From Acanthococcus lagerstroemiae (lineage: Eukaryota > Arthropoda > Insecta > Hemiptera > Eriococcidae): DNA of 64,000 bases. Both the position numbers and the translations under genes were made by a program. The first letter of the stretch is position 1, and the number at the start of each line of letters is the position of its first letter. Positions 34,690 to 46,117 of this stretch are shown here, piece after piece. Under the pieces are notes generated by a model. The model did not search any database and was not told the DNA's origin. It saw nothing but the letters and a program-made list of their open reading frames with translations. The stretch is from positions 67,444,101 through 67,508,100 of the forward strand of contig CM063106.1 in NCBI GenBank assembly GCA_031841125.1, given 5' to 3'.

Positions 34690-35040
34690 ACGTTAAATTA
34701 GTTCCTATACAAATTTTGCCTATCCGTGAAATTAAAGGCGCTGAAGCACTTACAAGACTTTGTAGCTGTATAGAGCCTTCAGTATGGCAGATAGGCAAAA
34801 TTCACATATAACCGTAACAGTATTAACGAGTGAGGTATACAAAACGAGTCATGTACAAATTTTGCCAGTCTGAAATATTGAAGGCGCTATCAAGTGCCAA
34901 AATATTGCAAGTACCTTAGCGCCTTCAGTTTCACAGATAGGCAAAATTTGAATATGATCTTTTTTGTTCCTCTTAATTAGCAGAACTAAAAAGGTTACGT
35001 GCAAATTTGGTTCATCTCACATATTGAAGGCGGTATAACT
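34690..35040. repeat. Tandem array of about 100-bp palindromic hairpin units
   Basis: Unit 1 (about 34708-34803) and unit 2 (about 34856-34952) each begin 'caaattttgcc' and end 'aggcaaaatt', with inverted inner words 'aaggcgct' and 'agcgcctt'. A third half-unit (34998-35040) has only the left arm. Spacers of about 50 bp separate the units. This is a head-to-tail series of MITE-like hairpins. Confidence 0.65.
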
Positions 35041-35274
35041 ACCATTGGATAAAAGTGCATGTAAAAATCAAAAATTCGAAGGGAGAAAAGTATGGGGTGA
35101 AAAAATATAACATAATATGAACATCAGTAAAATTAGAAATCACTGAATTTGGGTAGAAGGGAGCGCTCTCGATCAGCTGTCTTTTTTCGTGATGCTCCAA
35201 ATTAACGCTCACAAAATACCCTCCTCCAATTATTTGCCTCACACGGCCTTCAATAACGTCGGCAGCGTTTTGAA

Positions 35275-35645
35275 AAACTAAACTCTGAGCATCAGTCTGC
35301 GGAAAAGAATAATGGGGTGCTACGTGTGGACTGTGCTGAAATACTCGCGTGAAACTTGGACAATGAATGCGGAAAGGGAAAAGAGGCTGAACGCATTCGA
35401 GATGTGGTGCTATTGAAGTCTGCTGAAAATACCGTGGACTGATTTTGTAACGAACGTAGCTATCCTAGCAAGAATAAAAGAAGAGAAAATGATAGTAGAA
35501 GGCATCAAGAATCGAAAACTGAAGAACATAGCACACAAGATACGGGAAAATAGCGTTTTCATGCTGGCAGTACAAGGACGAATCCAGGGAAAGCCCATTA
35601 GAGATAGGAGAAGATCGAAGCTTGTAACCACGAATTCGCCGATGA
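35275..35645 (+). pseudogene. LINE ORF2 fragment, post-RT region
   Basis: Plus-strand reading gives MGCYVWTVLKYSRETWTMNA, then RLNAFEMWCY, WTDFVTNVAILARIKEEK and IQGKPIRDRRRSKL. This is the familiar C-terminal stretch of insect LINEs ('...ETW...AFEMWCYRRMLKISWTDxVTN...'). One in-frame stop follows the MWCY motif. The RT domain is missing upstream, and family B repeat follows directly. Confidence 0.82.
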
Positions 35646-35684
35646 ACTCTCCGTGCAAGAATCTACGTGATACCAGGGGCGAAA

Positions 35685-36862
35685 CTATAGGGGTGTGGGG
35701 AGTTGAAACATCCCCAATAATTTGGCAGCTGGCAAATTTTAAGACTATTCATTTGACCCCCCCCCCCTCAAATAATTTGACAGTCGGCCAATTTTGAAAC
35801 TGCTCATTTGAATTCTCATTTTTTGTGCATGTTTATTTGTCTATTCATTTTATTATATTTCGATTAAAAAATCGGTAAATTTTTAATTTTTAAAAAATTT
35901 TGTCGGCGAGTTTTTAGTTTTCAAAAAATACTTGTCGGCCAATTCTTCTTCTCTACCTTTCCAAACTGAAAGTCAAATTTCATTTCTGAAAATGGAGTAC
36001 TCTGGACCCCTGTTAGAGACTAGTCAGTCAAAAGCAGAAGGTTTCAAGCTGAGTATCGAACGTTGTTTGAAAGGTTGAAACAAAGCTGAAATGTGGAAGA
36101 TATTTCGAAAATCTGAAAGTCGGTAGCAAACATTGAATTTCAAATTTCAATGCCTATTCGGACTGCTAGCGCGAAAGAGTCGCCCTCTACAATTTTAGGC
36201 ACGTGAAAAAAAGGAACTATTGAAACCCTACATATTTTTGAAAAATTCATCAGATTGAAATGAAAATGGTCTCAATGAAAGAAAAATTTTATGTACTATA
36301 AATTTCGTCTTAATCATTTTTTCGATAAACGCTTTCGTTCTCATAATCTTTTGAGATTTCTTTGTATGCCTGTAAATGAAATATTCCCCTTGATCAGGGT
36401 TACAAGGTAAACGACTACAGCGCGCCACCGCTTTGAGCAGCCCAAAATCTGTTCACTCCGTCACTCGCTGAGTCAGTGATTCACTCACTCAATCAGTCAT
36501 TCGCTTACTTATTTAGTGATTCACTCAGTCACTCGCTTACTTATTCAGTTATTCACACAGTTACTCAATCACTTACTCAATGACTCGGTGATTTACTCAG
36601 TCACTCACTTATTTATTGAGTTATTCACTCAGTTACTCCGTCACTCATTCAAGGAACCAGTGATTCACTCACTCATTCAATCATTCGTAAACGACTACAG
36701 CGCGCCACCGCTTTGAGCAGCCCGAAATCTGTTGTTACTAGATTCTCTGTTTGACCTAGAGCCTGAAATTTGAGAAAGTTGAACATTTTACTCAAAGCCA
36801 AAAGTTGAAAAACAAAAGACTTATCTTCCGATGTCACAAGCTGAATCCGATAGTAACATCGA
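35685..36862 (+). repeat. Dispersed repeat family B, copy interrupted by a 580-bp insertion
   Basis: The segment 35685-36150 matches 37537-37990, and 36737-36862 matches 37985-38112, so together they equal one full copy. The intervening 36155-36735 is foreign and includes the TCAC-type array. Text shared with other copies includes 'gttagagactagtcagtcaaa' and 'ctgtttgacc..gagcctga'. A C-run lies at 35758-35768. Confidence 0.75.
36407..36733. repeat. Degenerate TCAC/TCAG tandem array flanked by 47-bp direct repeats
   Basis: A 47-bp sequence starting gtaaacgactacagcgcgcc occurs at 36407-36453 and 36687-36733 with one mismatch. Between them lies a 233-bp array of four-base words (tcac, tcag, tcat, ttac, ttat) in loose alternation. 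ORFs here only reflect the repeat. Confidence 0.8.
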
Positions 36863-37090
36863 TCCCCGGCTTTCTACAAATCCTCTGTCCATTCGTTCTT
36901 GCCATTTATCGAACGTTTTCGCGTATTCCGCCGCCGGTAAGAAGGAGAAAAACATCTGCATCGCAGTGATGCGACTTCTTGATTCATGTTGGAATTGACG
37001 ATCCCGTAAGGCTGCCTTCAGTTGAGGAAATAACCAAAAGTCGCAGGGGCGATTTCAGGACTATACGGGAGGTGGGGGTGAATTATGATT
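36857..37090 (-). pseudogene. mariner-like transposase 3' fragment, minus strand
   Basis: Reading on the minus strand gives HLPYSPEIAPATFGYF, then after a frameshift FPQLKAALRDRQFQHESRSR and ITAMQMFFSFLPAAEYAKTF, followed by DKWQERMD. In mariner transposases the equivalent 'YSPDLAPcDfwLFpxLK' holds the third catalytic Asp; here the residues after AP read ATF, so that Asp is lost. An inverted partial copy lies at 37118-37255, forming a palindrome. Confidence 0.8.
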
Positions 37091-37117
37091 TTTTTAAGAG
37101 GCATTACCGCGACGTAG

Positions 37118-37255
37118 ATGTTTTTCTCCTCCTTACCGGCGGTGGAATATGCGAAAACGTTCGATAAATGGCAAAAACGAATGGACGCCTGTATAACCAT
37201 GAATGACGCTTATTTTGAAAAAGATATTCGTGTACTTAACGAAGATGATGATTAA
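37118..37255 (+). pseudogene. mariner-like transposase C-terminus, plus strand
   Basis: 46 codons to a natural stop: MFFSSLPAVEYAKTFDKWQK, then RMDACITMNDAYFEKDIRVL and an acidic tail. The RxD-x-CI-x5-YFE ending is typical of mariner transposases. It is the inverted homologue of 36885-36965, and the two are separated by about 150 bp. The N-terminus is missing. Confidence 0.8.
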
Positions 37256-37536
37256 TAAAAAATTTTGTAATCGTATACTTTTTTCCTTCTTAAATTTTTT
37301 TTTTCAAACCTGTAGGGGTCAACGCATATGGCTTCTTTCAAATTGGTCTGGAACAGCGAGTTCACCATCAAATGAGCTCAGCGTGGTATCAATTGATAGC
37401 AAATGAACCGGATTATTCCCCTATTGCGTTGAAACGCGGCTATTTGGAATTTCAGCATTGGCTAACCGTCCTTACCCCGAAATGAATACCTAAATGAAAG
37501 CCTCTTCTCCCCGAAAACAAATTACGTAATCGAGGC

Positions 37537-38112
37537 GAAACAATAGGGGGTGGGGGTGGGGTTAAAACAACCCCCCTATAAATTTGGCAGTCGGCAAATT
37601 TTGAAACTGTTCATTTGAATTTTTCATTGTTTATGAATGTTTGTTTATTTATTTATTTTATTTTTTTCAATTTAAAAATATTTTGATTAAAAAATCGGCA
37701 ACTTTTATTATTTTTTTTAAATTTTGTCGACGAATTTTTAGTTTAAAAAAAATATTGGTCGACAAATTTTTATTTTCCATCTCCCCACATTGAAAGTCAA
37801 ATTTCGTTTCTGACAATGAAGTACTCTGAACTCCTATTAGAGACTAGTCAGTCAAAATCCGAAAGTTTCAAGCTGAATATCGAATGTTATTTGAAAGGTT
37901 GAAACAAAGCTGAAATGTGGAAGACATTTTGAAAATCTGAAAGTCGCTAGCAACGGTTGAATTTCGAATTTCAATGACCATTCTGCTTTTACTAAATTCT
38001 CTGTTTGACCTGGAGCCTGATATTTGAGAAAGTTGAAGATTTTATGAAAATCTAAAAGTTCAAAGCAGAAGACTTATTTTCCAAAGTCACAAGCTGAATC
38101 CGATAGCTACGG
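37537..38112 (+). repeat. Dispersed repeat family B, full-length copy
   Basis: The most complete copy: from 'gaggcgaaacaatagggggt' through a poly-A/T middle to 'gctgaatccgatagctac'. It serves as the reference for the interrupted copy at 35685-36862 and the inverted one at 25660-26165. No ORF. Confidence 0.75.
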
Positions 38113-39009
38113 GCTGTGGTCCTGGTGAATATAGGAGGATTATTCTTCGAAAATGTTGATATGTCAGTCCCCAGCAGTTATCTCACAAGCTATTAATGAT
38201 ATGGGTATTTTTTAATTTTTTTTTCGTTGATAGATATGGCTCAATTCTACTTTTTCAAGCTTTCAGAAGAAAATTTGATGGACTTTTTATGGGTCAAAAT
38301 TGGACTAATTATGCTAAAATGTCCGTCGGTATGGCTCCCGTTTTTTTTTTTGTGACGAGACTCGTGCATTCGCGTATGATTGTCTAAAATTAAGAATTAA
38401 AAAACACAAAAACGTGTCTTTCGACGTGGTCATCTTTATGCAACGTATTAATGGGTTAGAATGCCTTTATCAACTCTCCATATAATTTTTTGTTTTGGAA
38501 TCTACTAATCGATGGTAAAACACTTTTTGTTCACTATTGTCTTTCGGCATGGACTTCTTAATGTCTCCTTCGGCATGGCATTCATCATTTTGATTGCCAT
38601 GCCAAAATACAGAATCCCCTCACTGTCGGCCCAATATTACCAATATGTTATACAGAACGCCTCTTAACAACTCCCATCAAGAAAAGTTCAAATATCCCCT
38701 ACTTTCCTCCATGAAAAAACATACCTGAAGTATCAACATCTCTGAAGAATGTCCCAGGAGAAAAATTTAGTCTGGAACAAAAGTCGAAACTCCATGTGTT
38801 TTTCTCATAAAAATAAAAGGGAGCTTGTGGCACGGATTCCCCTAATCCGATTAACCTGAAACTTTTTTTTTGATTTTATTGGAATCAATTTAGAAGACGA
38901 ATCAGAGGAAATTCAAAAAGAAAAAGAAGAAGAAAAAAAAAAGATCACCAAGAGTAAATAACGACCGCTTTAATGTGTGAAGGAAGTTGTGTGTTCCTTT
39001 CAAGTATCT

Positions 39010-39209
39010 AACATCCTTCCACCTTACCCTTCTAGATTAGGGTTTGCTCATGTGCGCAAATGTGAGTGCGTGGGGAATAAGGTTCCAATCTGCATTTGCA
39101 GGGACGAAACTATGGGGGGAGGGTTAAACACCCCCAATAATTTGGCAATTGGCAAATTTTGAAACTGTTCATTTGAATTTTTTATTTTCTAAGAACGTTT
39201 GTTTGTTTA

Positions 39210-39240
<31 letters not shown>

Positions 39241-39330
39241 TTTTTTTTCAATTAAAAAATATTTTGATGAAAAATCGACAAATTTTCAAACTTAAAAAAA
39301 GTTTGTCGGCAAATATTCCTTAGGTAATGA
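39010..39330 (+). repeat. Dispersed repeat family B, truncated copy, with a TTA microsatellite
   Basis: Contains 'gacgaaactatggggggag', 'caataatttggcaattggca' and a (TTA)n microsatellite at about 39210-39240, then breaks off near 39330. The upstream part matches 25385-25555 inverted. Confidence 0.65.
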
Positions 39331-39431
39331 AGGCTAAGTGCACTTTTTTAATGAGTTTTGGGAGTATTAATGTCAATAGTGTGTAGACCTACTTCCATTT
39401 TACATATTTAATCCTTTTAATTACATATAAC

Positions 39432-39535
39432 ATAATGATCTTTGCTCCGGGTGTCTTTCTCACGGGAGTCGGTGCGCTCGTTGGCCCAAAGACAGGTATC
39501 TTTGCTAACAGATAACTCACTGTGTGACGTCACAG
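39432..39535 (+). repeat. Repeat family D, single arm
   Basis: The phrases 'atgatctttgctccg', 'gggagtc' and 'cgttggccca' followed by 'tttgctaacag' also occur at 46346-46435 and, inverted, at 46118-46226. Here only one arm is present. Confidence 0.65.
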
Positions 39536-40514
39536 TAAATCGGTCTTCTCAAAATTTAGCGGCGAAACTAAGAAGTTTCAAGCAATTTCGATAAGTCAGG
39601 GTGATAGCTGATGATATGCTGAACATTTTCCAACCGTTAAACGCATTTTCAAAAAAAAAAAGTCACTTAACACCATTGTGCGAAAGACCATCGAAATAGC
39701 CGACCAGGAGTGGGGGTGGGCTTATGGGGGAGGTAACACGTATCAAAATAATATAATTTTCTCATTTCTTGGCAGATTTTCAGAAGATTTTGGAGTACTA
39801 GTAGGTCCCTCAAGCCTCCTCCAAATTTGCGCCTACGAAGAAGTCTAAAAATTATTTTCAATTTGATAAGAATTCCAACTTATTCTTGCGGGGAAGAAGC
39901 AGAAGAAGAAGCAACAACAAAAGAAAATTAGCAGGATAAGAAGAAAAAAGATGAGTAATCGAAAGGTGCAGAAAAACAGTCAATGGTTTGAAAAACTCAG
40001 TGAACCAATAAAAAAACTTTTTTTAATGGTTAGGGTCCCAGTGATCCGTATCAATGGAGGGGGAGTATAAGCTGAAGCATTTTCTTCCTCTCGAGTTGAC
40101 AAGTTGTCCCCCTCATATTTTATTTTCCAAATCCGAGCACAAAAATCGAAGTGAAGACCTTTGTACGCGCGTTTACTGATATTCGGCGGTTGAATTTATT
40201 TTTCTTCTAACTGCTTTATCTATTGAAAAACGATTGTGCAACATGGCTGGGGTTTCCAACTCACTCTTGAGAAAAATGATTCGTTGATATTCATGTCTAT
40301 TTTTGAAACCAGCGCCACAATGCCAAGAGTTTCAAGATAGTAAGATGTATAAATTGATTCATATTTGGGAATTAAGTAAAAAAAAAAGAAGAAGTTTCCT
40401 ACATGTAGAGCTGATTTTCTAGCGTATGAGGTCGTCATTAAAAAATAGGCAATCATGGGGACAAAATTATTACTTTTGTACGTACTGAAAGTAAATCGTA
40501 AAACATTGTCTTAC

Positions 40515-41209
40515 CTATGGTCTCTCAGATGATCTTGCCGTCTGAATGCTTTCCCACAAATATCACAAGAATAAGGTCGCTCGTCCGTGTGCGTTCTTTC
40601 GTGTATTAGCAAATTATACGATTTTGTGAACTGCCGATTACAGAATTTACAAATAAACTGCTTCTTTGGCCTGGCCGAGGATGAGCTTGCCACCTGCAAT
40701 ACAGTCGCTTCCGCAGCGCTGTTAGTTGACGTCGTTGAAGCCGGCGACTCGGACTTGCAAATCAAAAGCGTCGAACAGCTAATCGACTCCTCGGAAGGTG
40801 TTGGCGAACTTTTATCCACCGGTGACGAGTTGAGTAAATCAGTATCCAGCAGCGGAAAGTCCTCTTCGGAGATAGGTTTCAGCTGGGCTGACGTGACTGA
40901 GGTGGTGAGTCGATGCAGCGTGATGTAGGATTCCAGAGCTTGCAAATTAAGAGCAGTAGCTGCGGGGGAGTTAGGAGGTAGCAGAGCCGCCTGCTGCATT
41001 GAGGAAATCATGGCAGTTTGCAGAGTGAGCGCGACGTTCTGCAGAGATCGTTGCAGCTCTTCTTGAAGAGTGACAACCGGGCTAGTTTGTGTTTTGGCGT
41101 TCGAGGATGAACTGGTTACAGCTGTTTCCATCATGGCGAGAATATCAGACATTTTGGCCGTAAGCGGCGAATCTGGAGGGTCGGCTGCGACGGTTTTCGG
41201 TTGTTGCAT
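40515..41209 (-). CDS. bowl: bowl-like Odd-skipped-family zinc-finger protein, 5' coding exon
   Basis: This exon encodes residues 1-231 plus two bases of the Arg-232 codon. Residues 20-175 are low-complexity, rich in Ser, Thr, Ala and Gln, with a possible amphipathic stretch at about 47-110. Residues 180-184 (RPKKQ) lead into finger 1 (C187, C190, H203, H207; core [14 protein letters not shown]) and finger 2 (C215, C218, H231; core [10 protein letters not shown]), whose fourth ligand H235 comes from the next exon. These are the most conserved words of the Odd/OSR family. The ATG at 41207-41209 is preferred because an in-frame TAG lies two codons upstream in the same exon (41216-41218). The product is nuclear and DNA-binding by family knowledge. 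At 364 residues in total it is much shorter than fly Bowl, which supports a missing C-terminal exon. Confidence 0.95.
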
Positions 41210-41240
41210 ACTGCGCTATCTCGGATCTAGCATCCAGATT
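41210..41240 (-). promoter_or_regulatory. 5' UTR segment with five-codon uORF and splice acceptor
   Basis: On the minus strand TTTTCAG ends at 41241, so this exon begins at 41240. The 31 bases before the start codon contain a uORF at 41216-41233 (ATG, four codons, TAG) in frame with the main ORF. A short uORF seven bases from the start would be expected to dampen translation. The upstream exon that supplies the rest of the leader lies at higher coordinates. Confidence 0.65.
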
Positions 41241-42780
41241 CTGAAAACCAAAAGAAAAAGTTGATTAATTTGATATGAAGGAACAAAAAATACGATTCGA
41301 TGAAATCACGAGAATATATATTTTTAAACGTGTGTCTAGTTTTCAAGGCTCAGTGAGAAAGAAGCAGCATTTCTTTTCTGTAGACTTTGAATGTGAGAGT
41401 AAGTGGCGAGAATTCATGAATTCATACTCAGGCATAAAGTGAATCAAGTACCAAAAAAATCAAATAAAAACTATGGAACGGTAGGATACATATTTTAATG
41501 ACATCATACCTTTGTTGAGAACATAAAGATACATAATTTGATTGTGCATCTTCAGTTACTCAAGAAATTATACGTATCAGCTTCACTAATTTAGTAGGGC
41601 AACATTGTAGATTAGGGGAGGCTATTTATTATGTACCTTTTGTAGTCAATTTACGCAGAGTAACGGACAAAATTTCACCACTGACAGGTTTCGTTAGACA
41701 CTTGAACATTTTTCTTGATACTAGCTTCGTAATTTATACCAATCAAAACCTTTCATGTTTGGTTGAGTTGAGATCTGCCTACGTATGATTATTTTGTGAT
41801 GCCGTGGAAAAAGGGCCGAATGAAAATATATTTAAAGTTTTCCCCAGAACATTCTTCCTGCCCTATAAGGGAGACCGGGTCCAAATGTCACAAGAGTGAA
41901 ATGTCACAAAGTTTGTATCTCAGTCGGTAATTAACGCTGTCTGGTGATAATTGAAGTAAATTGTAGTAAAAAATACGGCGATGAAATTTAGTTATGGGAT
42001 CGAAGTGCATTGGAGGATTCTATCTTGAGATATCCGTGCTCGAAAAACAATTTAGCAAAGGTAAAATTTCAAGTGTTTTGAATTTTTCGTCTATGTCGGT
42101 CTATTGAGCTATAAAAAATTTAGTAAGTAGTTTAATTTACGTCTTGAAGAGTTGGGAATCGAATGCGCCAATTTATTTTAGCGTTACTATATTTATATAG
42201 TTTATAAACAAAATCATTTCAAATTGTTTGGGGTGAAATGTCACTCTTGAAATACTTATTATTTGCTTAAATATTACTAATTCATGAGCACAGGAGGCAT
42301 GTACAGATTATAGTATGTTCATGGAGGTTGAATTTGTGATATTTGTGCTGATTCTTCCCGAAGCGACTGAAGCGATGCCTGTTCCGATGAATAATATATG
42401 TTCGGAATAAATGAAACGTTTGTTTTTCATCTCTATATTCATTCACCCACGACGCTTTTGGTCCAATTTGTTTGTCCGAACTTTTATATCCTTTTAGTGT
42501 TCTCTTTGTGATAAAAACAATACAATGATGACAGCATTAAATGAGCTCGATCAGAAATCTGATTTCAAGGAGGCTACACCAAAATCCCGTATCCAATAAA
42601 GATGTATGTTACCCGTCAAGACGTAATTGATGGAATTGTGCGAAAGTATAGTGAGTATAAGGAGAGAAATGAAATTTTAGTATACCTTCATGTAACAGGA
42701 AACAAATTAAAAATCCCTAAAGATTAGCATCGTAAAATTTATTGTGTAATGTTGGAAAATTTAAGAATTTGACTAAGCAT
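41241..42780. other. No gene recognised; possible element terminus at about 41870
   Basis: AT-rich DNA. At 41870 'taagggagaccgggtccaaa' resembles the GGGGAGAC-type end of the element at 17034, and an inverted counterpart 'accaggtctcccct' lies near 46911-46924. 'gtgaaatgtcac' occurs near 41907 and 'gtgaaatgtcact' near 42234. No ORF is supported. Confidence 0.35.
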
Positions 42781-42833
42781 ACCGTGTAATGACGGTGCTT
42801 GCAATAAAAAATTTATTTTTTGCGGGAAAAATA

Positions 42834-42958
42834 TTTTGGACGAAAATAGCTGCGGATGAAATGTGTCTGGGCAAAAGGAGCCCTGGACGAAATGTACCAG
42901 TGAAGGAAATGTCCTGTGGACGGAGAAACTTTGGACGAACACTCCTTGGACAAAATTG
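42834..42958. repeat. Degenerate 15-17-bp minisatellite (tggacgaaatgt)
   Basis: About eight imperfect units around 'tggacgaaatgt' (for example at 42835, 42885, 42917 and 42931). All frames are open across it on both strands, producing several meaningless ORFs of 60-67 codons. Confidence 0.6.
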
Positions 42959-42959
42959 G

Positions 42960-43748
42960 GGGAGGGGCACCATCTAACGGTATAACATAGAACTATTACC
43001 GAGGTGCAACTTAAAACAAATACAAAAAAATACTTATACTAAAATCATGGTGAGAAGAATTATGAAAATTTGGGTGGCCCAATCGATTGTACTCATTATG
43101 ACATGCCGTTTGAGAACATTTCCATTGAGATTAGTTAATTAGTGTATTTACAGCAGAAACTCCAAATTCGAAAACCTCTACCATTCATGCAAGATTCCAC
43201 TTGAAGGGCTGAAACATACGTTTATGTTTCTTTATTTTTCCACGACTTTAAGACTTGCTGCGGTCTCTTATGACATCTCCTTGGACCCCAGTGGAGAACC
43301 ATTACTGTAATTAGTACTTTTTCATTTGTTGCACATCAACTGCAGCTGTGAGTATCAACTGAATCTTCAAGGGTACATACTGCAGACCAGGGAGGGTAAG
43401 ATTGTTTCATACATTTTAAATACTTCTAACCAGTGAGAACTCGCGCGTGAGAGTTTTTCTCACATCACTTATTTCGCACAAAATGTTAGTAAATGAAATA
43501 TTTTGGAGTAAAACACATTTTTATCTACATTGTTAGCAACTAAAAAATATTATATTTATTTGATGAAATGAAAAGAAAAAGTTTCTTCAGATTCATTAGT
43601 ACTCGGTTGATGAGAAAAACGCTCATAAATGTTCCACCAGAACTCGCACAACGAGAAGAACTCTCACACGTGACTACTCCCATAAAAAGAATTCGGGGTG
43701 ACTGCTAATCAGAGACAAATGGTCAGAAAGCTGCTGAGGCATGTAGAG

Positions 43749-43801
<53 letters not shown>

Positions 43802-46110
43802 AGCATCGACAAAGACCTCTACAGTCTGTGACATTCTTTATTTCCCAGTAATGTGAGTGTTTTGCTCATGTGTACGAGTTCTCCTGGGCTAATTGTAATT
43901 TTCTTCACCCTTCCCCCCACCAAAAAAAAACACATTTCGAATACTATAAAACTTTTACCTGCGGGAAATAAGAATCTAAATTTATTACAAATTGCTTTCT
44001 ATTTTAATCCATTACGTAGTTAATTAGTACAAATTGTACTCCTAATTTACGGTGCTGCATGTTGGAAAATTGTCGAAGAATCTATTCATTAGTAGTATCA
44101 TATATATGGTTCCTTTCGAAGCTTAATAAAGTTAGCGAACTTAGGCGGCTATACAAGTCATACATTTCATCGATACGAGGTGGACATGCTCTGTGAGACG
44201 TTTAAAAAAGAAAGAAAAATAAGGGCGAATTTTGCCAGGGGGAAAAGAGCGCAGCCAGGAAGGGTGTCATCCCCTGCCCTTTTCCTGGTTACGGGCCTGG
44301 CGTGATCAGTTTTTCAGTAAGAGCAACTTGAAACAAGATAACAACGTCGAACTCCCAACTTCAGTTAACAAACCAAGAAATGGGTTTATCAGTTCAATCT
44401 TGAGCCCAATTTTGAAAAACAGAATCTCCTGAGGAAGGGCAATGCGATCATTTATTTCCCTTTGAGACTTCAAGGCTACAAGAATGCAAGCACATTTTGT
44501 TGTTCACCGGCCCGTAGCGAAGCAAATTTATTGAGGGGGCGAAAATCAAATATTCTCCAACTTTTGAGGAAAGAAAATATTAGAATACGTGAATTTGCCA
44601 ACTGACCACTTGAAATTACTATAATGTACCAATTCTGAAAGATGATTAATGGCGAGCCACTCCCCCATGTCCACGCATGACTTTGGCCCTGAATGTTCCA
44701 CAACAGTGGGCGTGCTTGCAAAATTATCACCGCATGGAAAATATTTGAGAAAAAACTGTTAAAATTTTTAGATAAAAATTCCACAAACATTTAAGGAATG
44801 ATGAAGAACTAGCCTTTTAAAATCGGCAATCCACTGATGCTGTTTCCAATTAACCTATTACTAATGCTCGAATGTAATCGGAAAATAATTTGCATCAAAA
44901 ATCCAAGCATGTACCTATCCAGATGACGAGCACGTGAGTTCAAAATTCAAACCGCGGTATGGAAGTTCAAACTTTCCGTAGATTAATGAAGTGATGTTTC
45001 GGTGTTGCGGTCTTGTATGTCAGTTAGATTAATATCTCTTGACAGAGAAGTCTGTGGTCCCGTGGAGAGTCGATAAATCACAACTAAAGTCTGTTACTGG
45101 TCTGGTAGTTTTGTTGAAAAAAGAGAAACACCGCCCGCTAAAGAAGGAGAATACTAAACTAATTTTAGTACGTTTAGTTTCACAAATCTCCCATTTCGGA
45201 CACAAGATTGTAGATTCATAATCAGTGGAATATTACTTGAACCATTAGAGGAAATGGACACTGAGGTGACTGGGGCGAGGCGTCAAAGGAAATCTGTCAC
45301 AGCCTCCGGCTTTTAGCCTCACAAGAATAGCGTTGCGTGATAAGGGGCGAAATTCGTTGGCTTTGCGAAAATGTAAACAATGATCCAGGATTTTGTTATC
45401 GTCGATGTATTTGACTATTTGGTACCTACTGATAAAAATTTTGTGCACCAAAAAATGTTGGAAAAAAGTTTCTAGGTACAGTTTCTTATACAACTTGTTC
45501 ATTGAGTAGAATTCAAGGTTTTCGATGAAATAAATAGTACTTTATCATTAATCATTATTAGTACTAGTGCCGGGGAAATGTATCAGTTTATTTTGGTTGA
45601 AGTAATTCCTGTAAACAGAGATTTTTTTTTTAAATATCACATTTTACTGTGGGGAGTAATATCTCAAAGAAAAACAATGGGCTCGAATACTGAAGATGAT
45701 GAAATAGGAAGAAAGGTTGGTGCAGTTAATTGTAACTATAAAGTCTAGGTATTATATTCTAGGCCTGTATTTTGCATTTAAAATTGTTTTACATTTTCCA
45801 TTTGAAAAGCACGTTGCATACCCGCCTCACCCGTTATGATACATAGCCCGCCATCGGGGTAATCTGTCAGAAAAAAGTCTGATGCAGAAAAAAGTTCATA
45901 AATATTGAGGTCGATGTTGCAAGCTTGAAAATGTCGTGACTTATGAAGGAGGAATGTAGGCCAGGTTTGGGAAAGGAAGTTTTTTTTTTTTTTTAAATAA
46001 ACAAAACAAGTGTTTTTGGTTTTAAAACCTTTTTTGTTTTAATATGTATATGTTTCTTTTGTTTCCTTTTTCTATTTCTGACCTCTTCTCTAACCTTCTG
46101 TCTCGTTATT
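42960..46110. other. No gene recognised; microsatellite at 43749-43801
   Basis: A compound (GATA)n(GA)n microsatellite runs from about 43749 to 43801. Otherwise the DNA is AT-rich with no trusted ORF or transposon motif. If the bowl-like gene has an upstream leader exon, this falls inside its first intron. Confidence 0.45.
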
Positions 46111-46117
46111 CGACCTT

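Larger units (their letters stand above)
22300..40514 (-). other. 18,215-bp phase-2 intron of the bowl-like gene
   Basis: The donor (minus strand CATAG|GTAAG) is at 40514 and the acceptor (TTTCAG|ATAC) is at 22300. Joining them restores the Arg codon AG|A and an unbroken zinc-finger frame. The intron cuts finger 2 between ligands H231 and H235. It is filled with transposon fragments listed separately. Stretches without an assigned feature are 23090-24060, 26170-27040, 27780-28615, 29700-30075, 30370-31530, 32160-32430, 38115-39005 and 39540-40510: AT-rich DNA with homopolymers and no ORF I trust. Confidence 0.92.

Noticed and set aside
36454..36686. CRISPR-like array
   Set aside because: Four-base words without distinct spacers, in a eukaryotic intron.
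36516..36716. 66-codon Leu/His/Ser-rich ORF
   Set aside because: Produced entirely by the TCAC-type tandem array.
42739..42977. Three overlapping ORFs on both strands
   Set aside because: They read through a 15-17-bp minisatellite that is open in several frames.
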